From positions 1-64,000 of the forward strand of contig VHCJ01000006.1 in the NCBI GenBank assembly GCA_016871755.1: a stretch of 64,000 nt of DNA. The letters are read 5' to 3'. Under the pieces are notes generated by a model. The model searched no databases. It saw nothing but the letters and a program-made list of their open reading frames with translations, and was not told the origin of the DNA. Of this stretch, positions 8,583-18,412 are shown in pieces. The stretch is from Verrucomicrobiota bacterium (GTDB lineage: Bacteria > Verrucomicrobiota > Verrucomicrobiia > Opitutales > Opitutaceae). The position numbers and the translations under genes are program-made. Numbering within the stretch: position 1 is the first letter of the stretch; each line of letters begins with the position of its first letter.

Positions 8583-9683
8583 CTAGGAGCGATCCAGAAA
8601 GTAGCCGCGCTGGCGCTCGGAAATCGCGAGGCCCGCCCGCTCCATCACGAGCAGAAGGTCCTCCCAGATCGCCCGCTTCGACCGGTTCGAGCCGTTGCGC
8701 AGGATGTAGCTGGGATGGTAGGTCACCATCACCGGCCGACCCGCAAACGCGTGCCATCGGCCGCGAACCTCACCCAAGGCCTTGAAGGATCCGGCCCCGA
8801 GCAGACCCTGCGCCGCCGTCGAGCCGAGCGCGATGATCACATCTGGGGACACGATTTCGATCTGCGCCCGCAGGAACGGCAGGCAGTAAACGAGTTCCGC
8901 AGGGGTCGGCGGCCGATTCCCGATCTGCTCCCGACCTTCCTCGGTCGGAAGATCAGGGCGCCAGTTCATGATGTTGCCGATGTAGACGTCCTCCCGGCGC
9001 ACGCCCATCCCTTGGATCATCCGCGTCAGCAACTGACCCGCCGGTCCGACGAACGGCTCGCCCTGGAGCTCCTCCTCGGCCCCGGGCGCCTCGCCGCAGA
9101 AGAACAGTTTCGCGTCGAGGCTGCCGGTGCCCACCACCAGTTTCTTGCCGGGGCGCAACCGCTCGCGACAGACGGGATCCGCGAATACGCGCTCGCGGAG
9201 CGCCGCCATCCGCTCCAGTTTGGTGCCCGCCGGCAGGTTCACGGGCTGCGGCGTCGGAAACGTCGGCGCAGACGTCGGTGCCGGATCAGCGGACACCAAA
9301 CCGATTCGCGTCTCCGCTCCCGACGCTCCACCCGCGCGGACGGTATCGGTCGACGGGGCCAGCGAAGACGGAGAAACTCGGCCAGAGGGAAAACCGGACC
9401 CACGCGTCTCCACCGCGCCTACGCCCGCGCTCGCGCCCACGCTCGTCGCGACCGATGGCCTCGCCGCCCCGACTGCCGTTTCCGCGCTCGGAGTCGCCGC
9501 CGTGGTCGGCGGCCCTCCAACTGCGGGCCCGGCAGCGGAGCCCGCGCCGCGCGCGGGCCGCGGTGCCTGCTCGGCCAAGCGCCGCAACGCCGCCAGCGCC
9601 TCCGGCGAGATCGGCACGGTCTTGACCCCGGCCGTCTTCAAGCGGCGCAGTTCCGACGCTAGCGCTTCGAGGATCGCATCCAT
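8583..9683 (-). CDS. Uracil-DNA glycosylase superfamily, family 4-like, with incomplete cluster cysteines
   Basis: A 366-residue protein: an N-terminal helix, a long Ala/Pro/Gly-rich linker (about residues 40-150), then the glycosylase domain. Motif A is GEAPGAEEE (about 197-205) and motif B is HPSYILR (about 323-329), as in family 4 enzymes that remove uracil from DNA. Family 4 normally has four cysteines holding a 4Fe-4S cluster. Here the first pair reads DPVC instead of CxxC, the third site reads NIMNWRP where the family has a cysteine before RP, and only the last (ELVYC) is plain. The cluster is probably absent or altered. The ATG at 9681-9683 is preferred; an in-frame GTG nine codons upstream is the alternative. 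Confidence 0.82.
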   Translation of the reverse strand: MDAILEALASELRRLKTAGVKTVPISPEALAALRRLAEQAPRPARGAGSAAGPAVGGPPTTAATPSAETAVGAARPSVATSVGASAGVGAVETRGSGFPSGRVSPSSLAPSTDTVRAGGASGAETRIGLVSADPAPTSAPTFPTPQPVNLPAGTKLERMAALRERVFADPVCRERLRPGKKLVVGTGSLDAKLFFCGEAPGAEEELQGEPFVGPAGQLLTRMIQGMGVRREDVYIGNIMNWRPDLPTEEGREQIGNRPPTPAELVYCLPFLRAQIEIVSPDVIIALGSTAAQGLLGAGSFKALGEVRGRWHAFAGRPVMVTYHPSYILRNGSNRSKRAIWEDLLLVMERAGLAISERQRGYFLDRS

Positions 9684-9767
9684 GGGAGTCAGGCCCCGCC
9701 GGGCGTCCACCGCGCCGCGCCCCGCCTCGCTGCAAAGGGTTGCCCCGCCGTCTTCATGCCCGATCCA

Positions 9768-10382
9768 TCACGGCGCTCCGCCGGGCGCGCCCAGCCTCGC
9801 CTCGAGCATTCGTTCAACGTACTTGCCGAGCACGTCGAACTCGACGTTGACGACGTCGCCGACCCGCCGGGTATGCAGGTTCGTGACGGCGAGGGTGTGC
9901 GGAATCAGCCAGACCACCACCGTGTCGACGCCCACCTCGGCCACCGTCAGGGAGACGCCATCGAGCGCAATGCTCCCCTTGGAGATGAGGTAACGACCGG
10001 ACCCGGCCGGCAGCCGGACGCGCAGGTAATGATCGGTGCCGCGGGGCTCGAACGCCTCGATCGTGCCGACCGCATCGACGTGGCCCGTGACGAAATGGCC
10101 GCCCATGCGTCCGCCGTAGGCGAGGCTGCGCTCGAGGTTGACCTCACTTCCCGGCACCAACGCCGCGAGGCTCGTCACGCGCCGGGTTTCCGCCAGCAGG
10201 TCGAACTGCAGCACGTCACCCTCGCGCGCCGCCACCGTCAGGCAGCACCCATTCACCGCAAGCGAGTCGCCGATCGCGAGGCCCTCGAGCACGCGCCGGG
10301 CGGCGACGCGCAGCACGTGCTGCCCGCAGTAGGCGTAAAGCTCGACCACCCGGCCGGATTCCTCGACGAGTCCCGTGAACAT
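9768..10382 (-). CDS. ribE: Riboflavin synthase, alpha chain
   Basis: A 204-residue lumazine-binding protein that dismutates two 6,7-dimethyl-8-ribityllumazine molecules to riboflavin. It has the two homologous barrels: [10 protein letters not shown] ... VNGCCLTV in the first and [10 protein letters not shown] ... LDGVSLTV in the second. The ATG at 10380-10382 begins exactly at the family N-terminus MFTG. No other riboflavin gene lies nearby. It is divergent from leuS, with a 116-base shared upstream region. Confidence 0.95.
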   Translation of the reverse strand: MFTGLVEESGRVVELYAYCGQHVLRVAARRVLEGLAIGDSLAVNGCCLTVAAREGDVLQFDLLAETRRVTSLAALVPGSEVNLERSLAYGGRMGGHFVTGHVDAVGTIEAFEPRGTDHYLRVRLPAGSGRYLISKGSIALDGVSLTVAEVGVDTVVVWLIPHTLAVTNLHTRRVGDVVNVEFDVLGKYVERMLEARLGAPGGAP

Positions 10383-10498
10383 GGAAAGCGACCCCGACGC
10401 TGGCGACTTCGGCCCGATCCGCAAGAGCCGGGTTTGACGGCGACCGCTCTCCCGTTGACGTGCACCCCGAAAGACCCAACCTCGGGGGGAATTTCCAA

Positions 10499-13081
10499 AT
10501 GGCAACGCATTGCAAGGACTACGACTTTCTCCAGATCGAGCCGCACTGGCAGGGCTTCTGGGAGCAGAACCGCACGTTCCGCGCCAGCGAGGACCCGGCG
10601 AAGCCAAAGTACTACGTCCTCGACATGTTCCCCTACCCGTCGGGGTCGGGCCTGCACATCGGTCATCCGGAGGGCTACACCGCCACCGACATCATTGCCC
10701 GCTACAAGCGCGCAAAGGGCTTCTCGGTCCTCCACCCGATCGGCTGGGATGCCTTTGGCCTGCCCGCCGAACAGCATGCGGTGAAGACCGGTACGCATCC
10801 AGCGAGCAACACCCAGAACAACATCACGAACTTCCGCCGGCAGATCAAGGCGCTCGGGTTCAGCTATGACTGGGAGCGAGAGATCGACACCACCGATCCG
10901 CGTTACGTCCGCTGGACGCAGTGGATCTTCCTGCAACTCTTCCGCCGCGGCCTCGCCTACGTTGACGAACGCCCCGTCTGGTGGTGCCCGGAACTGCGCA
11001 CCGTCCTCGCCAACGAGGAAATCGTCGACGGCAAGTCGGAGGTCGGTGGCTTCCCCGTCGAACGCCGGAGCCTGCGCCAGTGGGTCCTCCGCATCACCGC
11101 CTACGCCGAGCGCCTGCTGGCCGACCTGAAGGACGTCGACTGGCCCGACTCCACCAAGCGGATGCAGGAGGCGTGGATCGGCCGCAGCGAGGGCGCTGAA
11201 TTGCTCTTCGCCCTTGAGAACGCCGCCCTGGGCGACCTGAAGGTCTTCACCACCCGGCCCGACACCCTCTTCGGCGCCACCTACATGGTGGTTGCGCCGG
11301 AACACCCGCTGGTCCCCGCCCTCACTCACCCGGCCCGGACCGCGGCCGTCGAGGCGTACCGCCGCCGCGCCGCCGCCAAGAGCGACCTCGAGCGCACCGA
11401 TCTGGCGAAGGACAAGTCGGGGGGTTTCACCGGTTCCTACGCGATCAATCCGATCAACGGGAACCGCATCCCCATCTGGGTCGCGGACTACGTCCTCATG
11501 GGCTACGGCACCGGCGCGATCATGGCCGTGCCGGCGCACGACGAGCGCGACTTCGAGTTCGCGATCCGCTACCGGCTGCCGATCGTTCCGGTGATCGAGC
11601 CCGATGGCGGCGCGGACGCCGAGGGCGCCCTGCCCTACACCGGCTCCGGCAAGCTCGCCGGCTCGGGTGCCTACACGGGCCTGCCGTGGGAGGACGCCAA
11701 GCGCCGCATCACCGCCGACCTGCAGGCTCAGGGCCGCGGACGCGCGACAGTGAACTACAAGCTCCGCGACTGGCTCTTCTCCCGCCAGCGCTACTGGGGC
11801 GAACCGTTTCCCATTCTCTGGGTTTCCGAGGCCGACTACCGCGCCGCCGCCGCGGCCGGCACGGTCCTGCCCGAGCAGCCGGTGACGTATCGGGACAACG
11901 CTGACGGCACGACGTGGTACGCATTGCCCCTCCCGGAGACGGCGCTGCCGCTGACCCTGCCCGAGGTCCAGAGCTACCTCCCGAGCGGCACGGGTGAGAG
12001 TCCGCTGGCGAACGTCACGGACTGGCTGGAAGTGTGGTGCAACCTGCGCACCGGCGAATCCCGGCCGGCAAGCGCCGCGCGTCCGGACGGCGCGGACTGG
12101 ATCCGCGCCCGGCGCGAGACCAACACGATGCCCCAGTGGGCCGGCTCGTGCTGGTACTACCTGCGCTTCCTCGATCCCCGCAACGAGCAGGCGTTCGCCT
12201 CACCCGAGGCGCAGCGCTACTGGGATGTCCCGGACCTCTACGTCGGCGGCGCCGAGCACGCGGTGCTGCACCTCCTTTACGCGCGCTTCTGGCACAAGGT
12301 CCTCTTCGACATCGGCGCGGTGCCGCAGCACGAGCCCTTCCGCAAGCTCTTCCACCAAGGCATCATCCTCGGCGAGGACGGCGAGAAGATGTCCAAGAGC
12401 CGCGGCAACGTGGTCAATCCCGACACCATCATCGCCAGCCACGGCACGGATTCCCTGCGCCTGTACCTGATGTTCCTCGGCCCGCTGGAGGCGATGAAGC
12501 CGTGGAATCCCCGCGGCATCGAGGGCGTGCACCGCTTCCTCCACAAGGCGTGGCGTCTCGCCATCGGCCCCGAGGGCGAACCTTCCGCCCGCCTGAACGA
12601 GGCGGCGGTCGAATCGCCGGAACTGGAAAAGCTTCTCCACGAAACGATCAAGAAGGTCGGCGACGACATCGAGGCGCTGCGCTTCAACACCGCGATCTCG
12701 CAGATGATGGTCTGCCTCAACGCCCTCCAGGAGGCCCCCGCGCTGCGGCCCGCAACGGTGCGGGCCTTCGTTCAGCTGCTCGCCCCGTTCGCGCCCCACC
12801 TCGGCGAGGAACTCTGGGCCCGCCTCGGCGGGACCGGGTCCGTCGGCGCGGCGGCGTGGCCGGCGTTCGACGCCTCCAAGTGTGTGAGTCATGAGCAGCG
12901 CATCGTTGTCCAGGTGAACGGCAAGCACCGGGGCGAGGTCCGCGCGGCGGTCGGCGCCAACCAGGACGCCGTGGTCGCCCTCGCGCGCGAGCAGCCCAAG
13001 GTCGCCGCGTTCCTCGACGGCAAGACCGTGTCGCGCGTCATCTTCGTCCCCGGCAAGATCCTCAACCTGGTGGTCACCTAG
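10499..13081 (+). CDS. leuS: Leucyl-tRNA synthetase
   Basis: Class I synthetase of 860 residues, charging tRNA-Leu. The HIGH-type motif is [16 protein letters not shown] and the KMSKS motif is [12 protein letters not shown]. The CP1 editing domain is present with [15 protein letters not shown] and [14 protein letters not shown], including the conserved Asp of the hydrolytic site. The C-terminal anticodon-binding and appended domains end in [16 protein letters not shown]. The ATG at 10499 matches the family N-terminus ([13 protein letters not shown]); a purine-rich ggggggaat tract lies just upstream. Confidence 0.96.
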   Translation: MATHCKDYDFLQIEPHWQGFWEQNRTFRASEDPAKPKYYVLDMFPYPSGSGLHIGHPEGYTATDIIARYKRAKGFSVLHPIGWDAFGLPAEQHAVKTGTHPASNTQNNITNFRRQIKALGFSYDWEREIDTTDPRYVRWTQWIFLQLFRRGLAYVDERPVWWCPELRTVLANEEIVDGKSEVGGFPVERRSLRQWVLRITAYAERLLADLKDVDWPDSTKRMQEAWIGRSEGAELLFALENAALGDLKVFTTRPDTLFGATYMVVAPEHPLVPALTHPARTAAVEAYRRRAAAKSDLERTDLAKDKSGGFTGSYAINPINGNRIPIWVADYVLMGYGTGAIMAVPAHDERDFEFAIRYRLPIVPVIEPDGGADAEGALPYTGSGKLAGSGAYTGLPWEDAKRRITADLQAQGRGRATVNYKLRDWLFSRQRYWGEPFPILWVSEADYRAAAAAGTVLPEQPVTYRDNADGTTWYALPLPETALPLTLPEVQSYLPSGTGESPLANVTDWLEVWCNLRTGESRPASAARPDGADWIRARRETNTMPQWAGSCWYYLRFLDPRNEQAFASPEAQRYWDVPDLYVGGAEHAVLHLLYARFWHKVLFDIGAVPQHEPFRKLFHQGIILGEDGEKMSKSRGNVVNPDTIIASHGTDSLRLYLMFLGPLEAMKPWNPRGIEGVHRFLHKAWRLAIGPEGEPSARLNEAAVESPELEKLLHETIKKVGDDIEALRFNTAISQMMVCLNALQEAPALRPATVRAFVQLLAPFAPHLGEELWARLGGTGSVGAAAWPAFDASKCVSHEQRIVVQVNGKHRGEVRAAVGANQDAVVALAREQPKVAAFLDGKTVSRVIFVPGKILNLVVT

Positions 13082-13106
13082 CGCGCTCCGTTCGCCGCCT
13101 TCGCCA

Positions 13107-13970
13107 ATGCCGGCCTCCGCCTTCCTTCCCGCTGATTTCGATCCCCGCCGCCCGGTGGGCCTCATCGCCGGGCAGGGGCGCTACCCGGCGCTGGTCGCCG
13201 AGCAGATCCGGCGGGCGGGCGGCACCGTGCGGCTGATCTCATTCGCGGAGGAAACCGCACCAGAGCTCGTCGCCACGTTCACCGACGCCGAACGGCGGGA
13301 ACTGCGGGTCGGGCAGCTCGGCCGCATGCTCCGCACTTTGGAGGAGTTCGAAGCCGGCTACGCGCTCATGGCCGGGCAGATCACGCCGCGACGGCTCTTC
13401 CGCGGACTCCACCCCGACCTAAAGGCGGCGCGGCTCCTCTTCTCGCTGAAGGAGCGCAACGCCGAGACCATCTTCGGCGCGATCGCACGCGAGATCGAGG
13501 CTCTCGGCATTCACTTGCTGGATGCCCGGAGCTTCATCGACGACCATCTCGCCACGCCCGGGTGCATGACGGGCGGGCGGTTCCCGATCGAGGAGGACCA
13601 TTTGCGCCACGGCATCCGCATCGCCCGCGAATGCGCCCGGCTCGACATCGGTCAGGGCTGCGTGGTGCGCCGCGGCACCGTCCTCGCCGTCGAGGCCTTC
13701 GAGGGCACCGACGCGATGATCCGCCGCGCCGGGGAATTCCGCTCGGATCACGCGCTCTTCGTCAAGACAGTGAAGCCCGCCCAGGACTACCGCTTCGATG
13801 TCCCGGTCTTTGGCCTCCGCACCATCGAGAGCCTCCGGGACGCCGGCATCCGCGCCGCCGCCCTCGAGGCGGGCAAGGTCATCATCCTCGACAAGCCCGC
13901 CGTCCTCGGGCAGGCACGCGCCGACGGCATCGCCCTCTTCGGCTACACGGGCGACGGCGAAGCGGACTGA
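13107..13970 (+). CDS. lpxI: UDP-2,3-diacylglucosamine diphosphatase LpxI
   Basis: A 287-residue LpxI (DUF1009) enzyme, which cleaves UDP-2,3-diacylglucosamine to lipid X in lipid A synthesis, replacing LpxH. Landmarks are IAGQGRYPALVAEQ near the N-terminus, LMAGQITPRRLF, and the C-terminal catalytic region GTDAMIRRAGEFR plus VKTVKPAQDYRFDVPVFG. It follows leuS by 25 bases and is followed by two further genes on the same strand, so leuS-lpxI-bfn-dus is a likely operon. With lpxD in the same window it supports a lipopolysaccharide outer membrane. Confidence 0.93.
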   Translation: MPASAFLPADFDPRRPVGLIAGQGRYPALVAEQIRRAGGTVRLISFAEETAPELVATFTDAERRELRVGQLGRMLRTLEEFEAGYALMAGQITPRRLFRGLHPDLKAARLLFSLKERNAETIFGAIAREIEALGIHLLDARSFIDDHLATPGCMTGGRFPIEEDHLRHGIRIARECARLDIGQGCVVRRGTVLAVEAFEGTDAMIRRAGEFRSDHALFVKTVKPAQDYRFDVPVFGLRTIESLRDAGIRAAALEAGKVIILDKPAVLGQARADGIALFGYTGDGEAD

Positions 13971-14022
13971 GCCCGCGCGGGCCCCCGCTTGCACCCGACG
14001 CGTTTCCGCGCACCCTTCCCTC

Positions 14023-14562
14023 ATGGCCAACGAAGTCGTCCCCGTCTCCATCAAGGGCGTCGAGCCCACGAGCAGCGGCTGCGCCGTGTTCCTCGGCAAC
14101 GACGCCAAGGTCTTCGTGATCTACGTGGATCACGCCATCGGCGGCGTGCTCCAGTTGTCGCTCAAAGGCGTGCGCCGCGAGCGCCCGCTCACCCATGAGC
14201 TGATCGGCAGCATCCTGCTCGGCCTCGGGGCTTCCCTCGACCATGTCGTGATCAACGATGTCAATGAGGGCACCTTCTTTGCCCGCCTGCTCCTGCGCAT
14301 GGAGAACGAACTCGGCCGCAAGATCATCGAACTCGACGCCCGTCCCAGCGACTCCATGGTCCTCGCCCTGCAAGGCAAGCGGCCCATCCTCGTCGCCAGG
14401 AAGGTCTTCGATGCCGTCGAGGACGCGTCGGAGGTCCTGGAGCGGGTGCTCAAGCGGCGCGCGCAGTTGGAGGCGGAGGAGGAAAACGAGGACGACGAAG
14501 GTCCCGAGATCGACGAGCCGGGCGACGAGGGCGAGGGCTCGGAGGACGACGACTCCAAGTGA
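14023..14562 (+). CDS. Bifunctional nuclease (DUF151) family protein
   Basis: A 179-residue protein with the DUF151/BFN domain over about residues 1-140 (VEPTSSGCAVFLGN, then KIIELDARPSDSMVLALQ) and a very acidic tail rich in Glu, Asp and Gly. Plant and Thermotoga relatives have reported nuclease activity, but the bacterial role is uncertain. The acidic tail is probably disordered. The ATG at 14023 matches the domain start and lies 52 bases after lpxI; dus follows 19 bases on, consistent with one transcript. Confidence 0.88.
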   Translation: MANEVVPVSIKGVEPTSSGCAVFLGNDAKVFVIYVDHAIGGVLQLSLKGVRRERPLTHELIGSILLGLGASLDHVVINDVNEGTFFARLLLRMENELGRKIIELDARPSDSMVLALQGKRPILVARKVFDAVEDASEVLERVLKRRAQLEAEEENEDDEGPEIDEPGDEGEGSEDDDSK

Positions 14563-14581
14563 GTCGCGTGCCCCGCCGCGC

Positions 14582-15682
14582 ATGAGCGCTCCTGCGCACG
14601 TCCCGACGCCGCTGCCCGCCCCCTTGATGCCCGGGCAGCCCTGCACGGCGCTGGCGCCCATGCAGGACGTGACCGATCTCGCGTTCATGGGCGTGATCGC
14701 GTGGTTCGGCGCGCCCGATTACTTCTTCACCGAGTTCTTCCGCGTCCATTCGCAGTCGCGCCCCGAGCGTCACATCCTGCGGTCGATCGACGAGAACGCC
14801 ACCGGCCGTCCGGTGTTCGCGCAGTTGATCGGCGAGGACATCCTCCACCTCGAGCGCACGGTCCGCGACCTGCTCCGTCACCCGGTTGCCGGGATCGACC
14901 TCAATCTCGGCTGCCCCGCCCCCAAGGTCTACAAGAAGAATGTCGGCGGCGGCCTGCTCCGCGATCCCGACCGCATCCACGAGATTCTCGGCGCCCTCCG
15001 CGCCGCCTGCCCGGGGCGGTTCACGGTCAAGATGCGCATCGGATTCGAGGATACGCGCCACTTCGACCGCATCCTCGAATCGGTCAACCACCACCGGGTC
15101 GACCTGCTCACGGTGCACGGCCGCACGGTGCGCGAGATGTACCGCAGCGAGGTGCGCTACCACGAGATCGCCCGCGCGGTGGCGGCGGTCCGCTGTCCGG
15201 TCCTGGCCAACGGCAACGTGACCTCCGCCGCCGCCGCGGTGCGCATCCTCCGCGACACCGGCGCCGCCGGCGTGATGATCGGCCGCCACGCGATCCGCAA
15301 CCCGTGGATCTTCCGGCAATGCCGCGAGGCGTTCGCCGGCCAACCCGTCACGCCGGTCACCCTCGCCGATGTCCATGGGTACATCCAGCTCCTGTACCGC
15401 GCGACCGCCGACGCCGCGTTCCCCGAGCGGGCGCACGTCAACAAGATGAAGAAGTACCTCAACTTCGTGGGTCAGGGCGTCGACCCTGAGGGCGCCTTCC
15501 TCCACGCGATGCGGCGCGTCCAGGGCGAGACGGAGCTCTTCGCCGTGTGCGATGAGCACCTGCTGACCCGACCGGACATCCGGTTCGCCGATGAGCCTTA
15601 CCCGGGGGTGATCGCCCGGCCCAATTGCGAGACGCCCGAGGCCGCCGCCGACGGCTGTTCGCTGGAGACCATCACGGCCTGA
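14582..15682 (+). CDS. dus: tRNA-dihydrouridine synthase
   Basis: A 366-residue flavoenzyme reducing uridine to dihydrouridine in tRNA D-loops using FMN and NADPH. The FMN barrel starts with ALAPMQDVTDLAF, and the catalytic Cys lies in NLGCPAPKVYKKNVGGGLL. Further barrel signatures are VKMRIGFED, LTVHGRTVREMY, VLANGNV and GVMIGRHAIRNPW. The C-terminal helical tRNA-binding domain follows. The ATG at 14582 follows the previous gene by 19 bases. The exact Dus subtype (A, B or C) cannot be fixed by eye. Confidence 0.92.
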   Translation: MSAPAHVPTPLPAPLMPGQPCTALAPMQDVTDLAFMGVIAWFGAPDYFFTEFFRVHSQSRPERHILRSIDENATGRPVFAQLIGEDILHLERTVRDLLRHPVAGIDLNLGCPAPKVYKKNVGGGLLRDPDRIHEILGALRAACPGRFTVKMRIGFEDTRHFDRILESVNHHRVDLLTVHGRTVREMYRSEVRYHEIARAVAAVRCPVLANGNVTSAAAAVRILRDTGAAGVMIGRHAIRNPWIFRQCREAFAGQPVTPVTLADVHGYIQLLYRATADAAFPERAHVNKMKKYLNFVGQGVDPEGAFLHAMRRVQGETELFAVCDEHLLTRPDIRFADEPYPGVIARPNCETPEAAADGCSLETITA

Positions 15683-15697
15683 CCGCGGGCAAAGCCG

Positions 15698-15713
15698 CGC
15701 GTCGATCGACGCG
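15698..15713. terminator. Hairpin between convergent dus and sufT
   Basis: The perfect 16-base palindrome cgcgtcgatcgacgcg lies between the stops of dus and sufT, which face each other. It could end transcription from both sides, but there is no T-tract, so this is a weak call. Confidence 0.35.
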
Positions 15714-15752
15714 GTGAGGTCGGCTCGCCAAGCCCTGCAACGGGTTCGCGAG

Positions 15753-16307
15753 TTACTCGATGCCAAGGGCCTTGCGGCCGGCCGGCGAGATCATCCGCGG
15801 ATTCCAGACCGGATCCCAGACGATGTGGACACGCGCCTCCGCGACGGATGGCAGGGCGGCGATCTTCTTGCGCGCGTCCTCCGCGATCACGGGTCCCATT
15901 CCGCAGCCCTGCGCGGTGAGCGTCATCTTCACCTCGACGAGGTGGTCACCCGCGGGGCCGGGTTCCACCGCGAGGTCATAGACGAGTCCGAGGTCCACGA
16001 TGTTCACCGGGATCTCCGGATCGAAACAACTGCGCAGCGCCTCCCAAACGCGCTCCTCGCTGAACCCATCGGTCGCATCCGCGGCCGTTCCCGGGGTCCC
16101 AGCCGCAACCGGCGAATCCGCCGTATAACCGGCGATCGCCACGGCGTCCTCGGCGGCGATCCGGAAGAGGCCCTGATCCGTGCGCACCGTGACGTTGCCG
16201 CCAAGGGACTGGGTGATGAAGACCGCACTGCCGGCGGGAAGCGTGACAACCGTGCCAACCGGGATCTGGGTCGCCGAGACGTCGGCGGAAAGGGTGTGCT
16301 GCGACAT
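15753..16307 (-). CDS. sufT: SufT-type iron-sulfur cluster assembly protein (MIP18/DUF59)
   Basis: A 184-residue protein with an N-terminal beta-rich segment (QIPVGTVVTLPAGSAVFITQ) and a C-terminal DUF59 domain (PEIPVNIVDLGLVYDLAVE, then TAQGCGMGPVIAEDA, then VWDPVWNPRMIS). This architecture is the SufT form associated with Fe-S cluster maturation under high cluster demand. The conserved Cys in QGCGMG is present. Its ATG lies nine bases after the sppA stop on the same strand, so the two are probably co-transcribed; no other suf genes are in the window. Confidence 0.88.
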   Translation of the reverse strand: MSQHTLSADVSATQIPVGTVVTLPAGSAVFITQSLGGNVTVRTDQGLFRIAAEDAVAIAGYTADSPVAAGTPGTAADATDGFSEERVWEALRSCFDPEIPVNIVDLGLVYDLAVEPGPAGDHLVEVKMTLTAQGCGMGPVIAEDARKKIAALPSVAEARVHIVWDPVWNPRMISPAGRKALGIE

Positions 16308-16315
16308 GGCGGGAA

Positions 16316-18127
16316 TCAGCGAAGGATATACGCCTCCGGTAGCCGCGCATAGGCACCCTTCGGATCATTGAACTGGCCCAGTTGCGCGAATTCCGACTCG
16401 AGGCGGGCGAGCATTCGGCTGAAGGGTCCGCGCTCCAAGACACGGCTTTCGATGCCCTGCAGCGCCTCGGCGAGGGTCTCCGCGAAGGGCTTGGCCGCCG
16501 GCCGCTCACGCACGGTGTAGTTTTCCTCAATGCCGGCCTTCTTTGCCGCGTACCGAATCGCGTCATCCAAGCCGCCCATCTCATCCACGAGGCCGCGCTC
16601 CAGGGCGGCCGCCCCGATCCACACGCGCCCCTCGGCCAGTTCCTTCACCCGCGCGACCTCCAGCTTCCGTCCCTCCGCCACCCGCGCGAGGAATTCGCCG
16701 TAGATCCAATCAACATCGCGCTGCACCAAGGCGAGTTCCGCCGCCGTCTTCGGACGGGAGGGGGTCATCAGATCCGCATAGCGTCCCGTCTTCACGACGT
16801 CGAACGACACCCCTACTTTCTCCGACAGTTCGCCCACGTTGAACAGCAGGCCGAACACCCCGATCGATCCGGTGATCGTCATCGGCTCGGCAAAGATGTG
16901 GTCGGCGAAGCTCGAAATCCAGTAGCCGCCGGAGGCCGCATAACCCCCCATGGACACGACCACTGGCTTCGACTCGCGGGCGAGGCGCAGTTCCCGCAGG
17001 ATGTGCTCGGAGGCGGAGGCGGATCCGCCCGGACTGTTCACGCGCAACACGATCGCGGACACCTTCGGATCGAGGCGAAGGCGGCGCAGTTCGCGGACGA
17101 AGCGCTTGCCGCCCACTTCATCCGTCCGTCCTTCGCCATCGACGATCACCCCTTCCGCATACACGACCGCAATCGTGCCCGCCGCCGCGCCCGCAGCCGG
17201 CTTCGGTGCCGGCGGATGCGCTCGCTTCGCATAGGCGGTCATCGCCACGCGCTGGAAGTTGTCCGCCTCGGGCTTGCTGTCAGTCCGCTTCTTCAGCTCT
17301 TCGGTGACTTCGTCGGCGTACGCCACCCGGGTGACGAGGCCCGCCTTCAGCGCCGCCTCCGCATCGAGGAAGCCATCACTATCGACGACGGCCTGCAGCG
17401 CCTCGGGCGAGAGGCCGCGCGACGAGGCGATCTCCCCGCGCAACGTGGTCCACGCCGAGTCCAGCAGGGCCTGCGTTTGCTCCCGGCTTTCCGGGCTCAT
17501 CTTGCGCGCCGTAAAGGGCTCAATCGCCGACTTGTACCGACCGACCCGCACGGCCTGAGCGCCGATGCCGACCTTCTCCATCGCGCCGGCAAAGTACATG
17601 CCCTCCGAAGCCAGGCCCGGGAGGTTCAGGCCGCCGTAGGGGTCCATCGCAATCTCGTCCGCCACCGAGGCCAGAAAGAGGTCTCGCGTCCCAGCTTGGA
17701 CGAGGTGCGCGTAGACCGGCTTCTTGGACTCCTTGAAGGCCACCAAAGCCCGGCGCACCTCCGTCAGAGCCGCCAAGCTTGAAGCATAGTCCGAGGCATC
17801 GATCGATCCCGTGATCAGCAAGCCCTTGATCCGGTCGTCCTTTGCCGCCGCTCCCAGCGCGCGAGTCAGCGAACGCAGCTGCAGCGACTTGGAACGCTCC
17901 GGATCGTCGATCGATTCCAGCACCGCGAAGGGATCGGGCGCGTGACGCCCATCATGAATATCCGCCGACAGATCGAAGACGAGGTAAGCGCTCTTCGGCA
18001 CCGTCACCGGCTTTTCCCCCAGCGCCGCAAGCGCCCCGATCACGCCGAAGAACAGCAGGACCGCGAGAAACGCGAAGAGGAACATTCCGACCAACGAACC
18101 GAGGAGGGAGGCAAAGAAAGACTTCAT
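16316..18127 (-). CDS. sppA: Signal peptide peptidase SppA, 67K type
   Basis: A 603-residue membrane serine protease with one N-terminal transmembrane helix (about residues 8-36) and two tandem S49 domains. It degrades cleaved signal peptides in the membrane. The catalytic dyad appears as Lys in RVGRYKSAIEPF (about residue 199) and Ser in GGYAASGGYW (about 399). The oxyanion segment NSPGGSASASEH and GSIGVFGLLFN are present. The start MKSFFASLLG at 18127 is preferred; an in-frame ATG six codons upstream is possible. It precedes sufT. Confidence 0.92.
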   Translation of the reverse strand: MKSFFASLLGSLVGMFLFAFLAVLLFFGVIGALAALGEKPVTVPKSAYLVFDLSADIHDGRHAPDPFAVLESIDDPERSKSLQLRSLTRALGAAAKDDRIKGLLITGSIDASDYASSLAALTEVRRALVAFKESKKPVYAHLVQAGTRDLFLASVADEIAMDPYGGLNLPGLASEGMYFAGAMEKVGIGAQAVRVGRYKSAIEPFTARKMSPESREQTQALLDSAWTTLRGEIASSRGLSPEALQAVVDSDGFLDAEAALKAGLVTRVAYADEVTEELKKRTDSKPEADNFQRVAMTAYAKRAHPPAPKPAAGAAAGTIAVVYAEGVIVDGEGRTDEVGGKRFVRELRRLRLDPKVSAIVLRVNSPGGSASASEHILRELRLARESKPVVVSMGGYAASGGYWISSFADHIFAEPMTITGSIGVFGLLFNVGELSEKVGVSFDVVKTGRYADLMTPSRPKTAAELALVQRDVDWIYGEFLARVAEGRKLEVARVKELAEGRVWIGAAALERGLVDEMGGLDDAIRYAAKKAGIEENYTVRERPAAKPFAETLAEALQGIESRVLERGPFSRMLARLESEFAQLGQFNDPKGAYARLPEAYILR

Positions 18128-18412
18128 CACCGCCACCTTATGCATGAGTCGCGTTTTCAGCTAGGCGAAATCCATCCGATTCTGCATCTGCGGCTCCCCC
18201 ACCGCCACCCGGCGTCCGCCTCCCCTCGGGCCTCCTCACGCCACCCCAGCCCCCGCGAGCCCGCCACCGCGGCACCCTCGGCGGCACCCCGTCTTCCTCC
18301 GCACAGCTCCGCCGCCGTTGATGCAAATCACCGTTGCCAAGACTCTCCCGGAGGCCCGTCCGGCGGTTTTCCGCTTTATTCCAGATCGCCCGCGGGACTG
18401 AATCAACACCCC

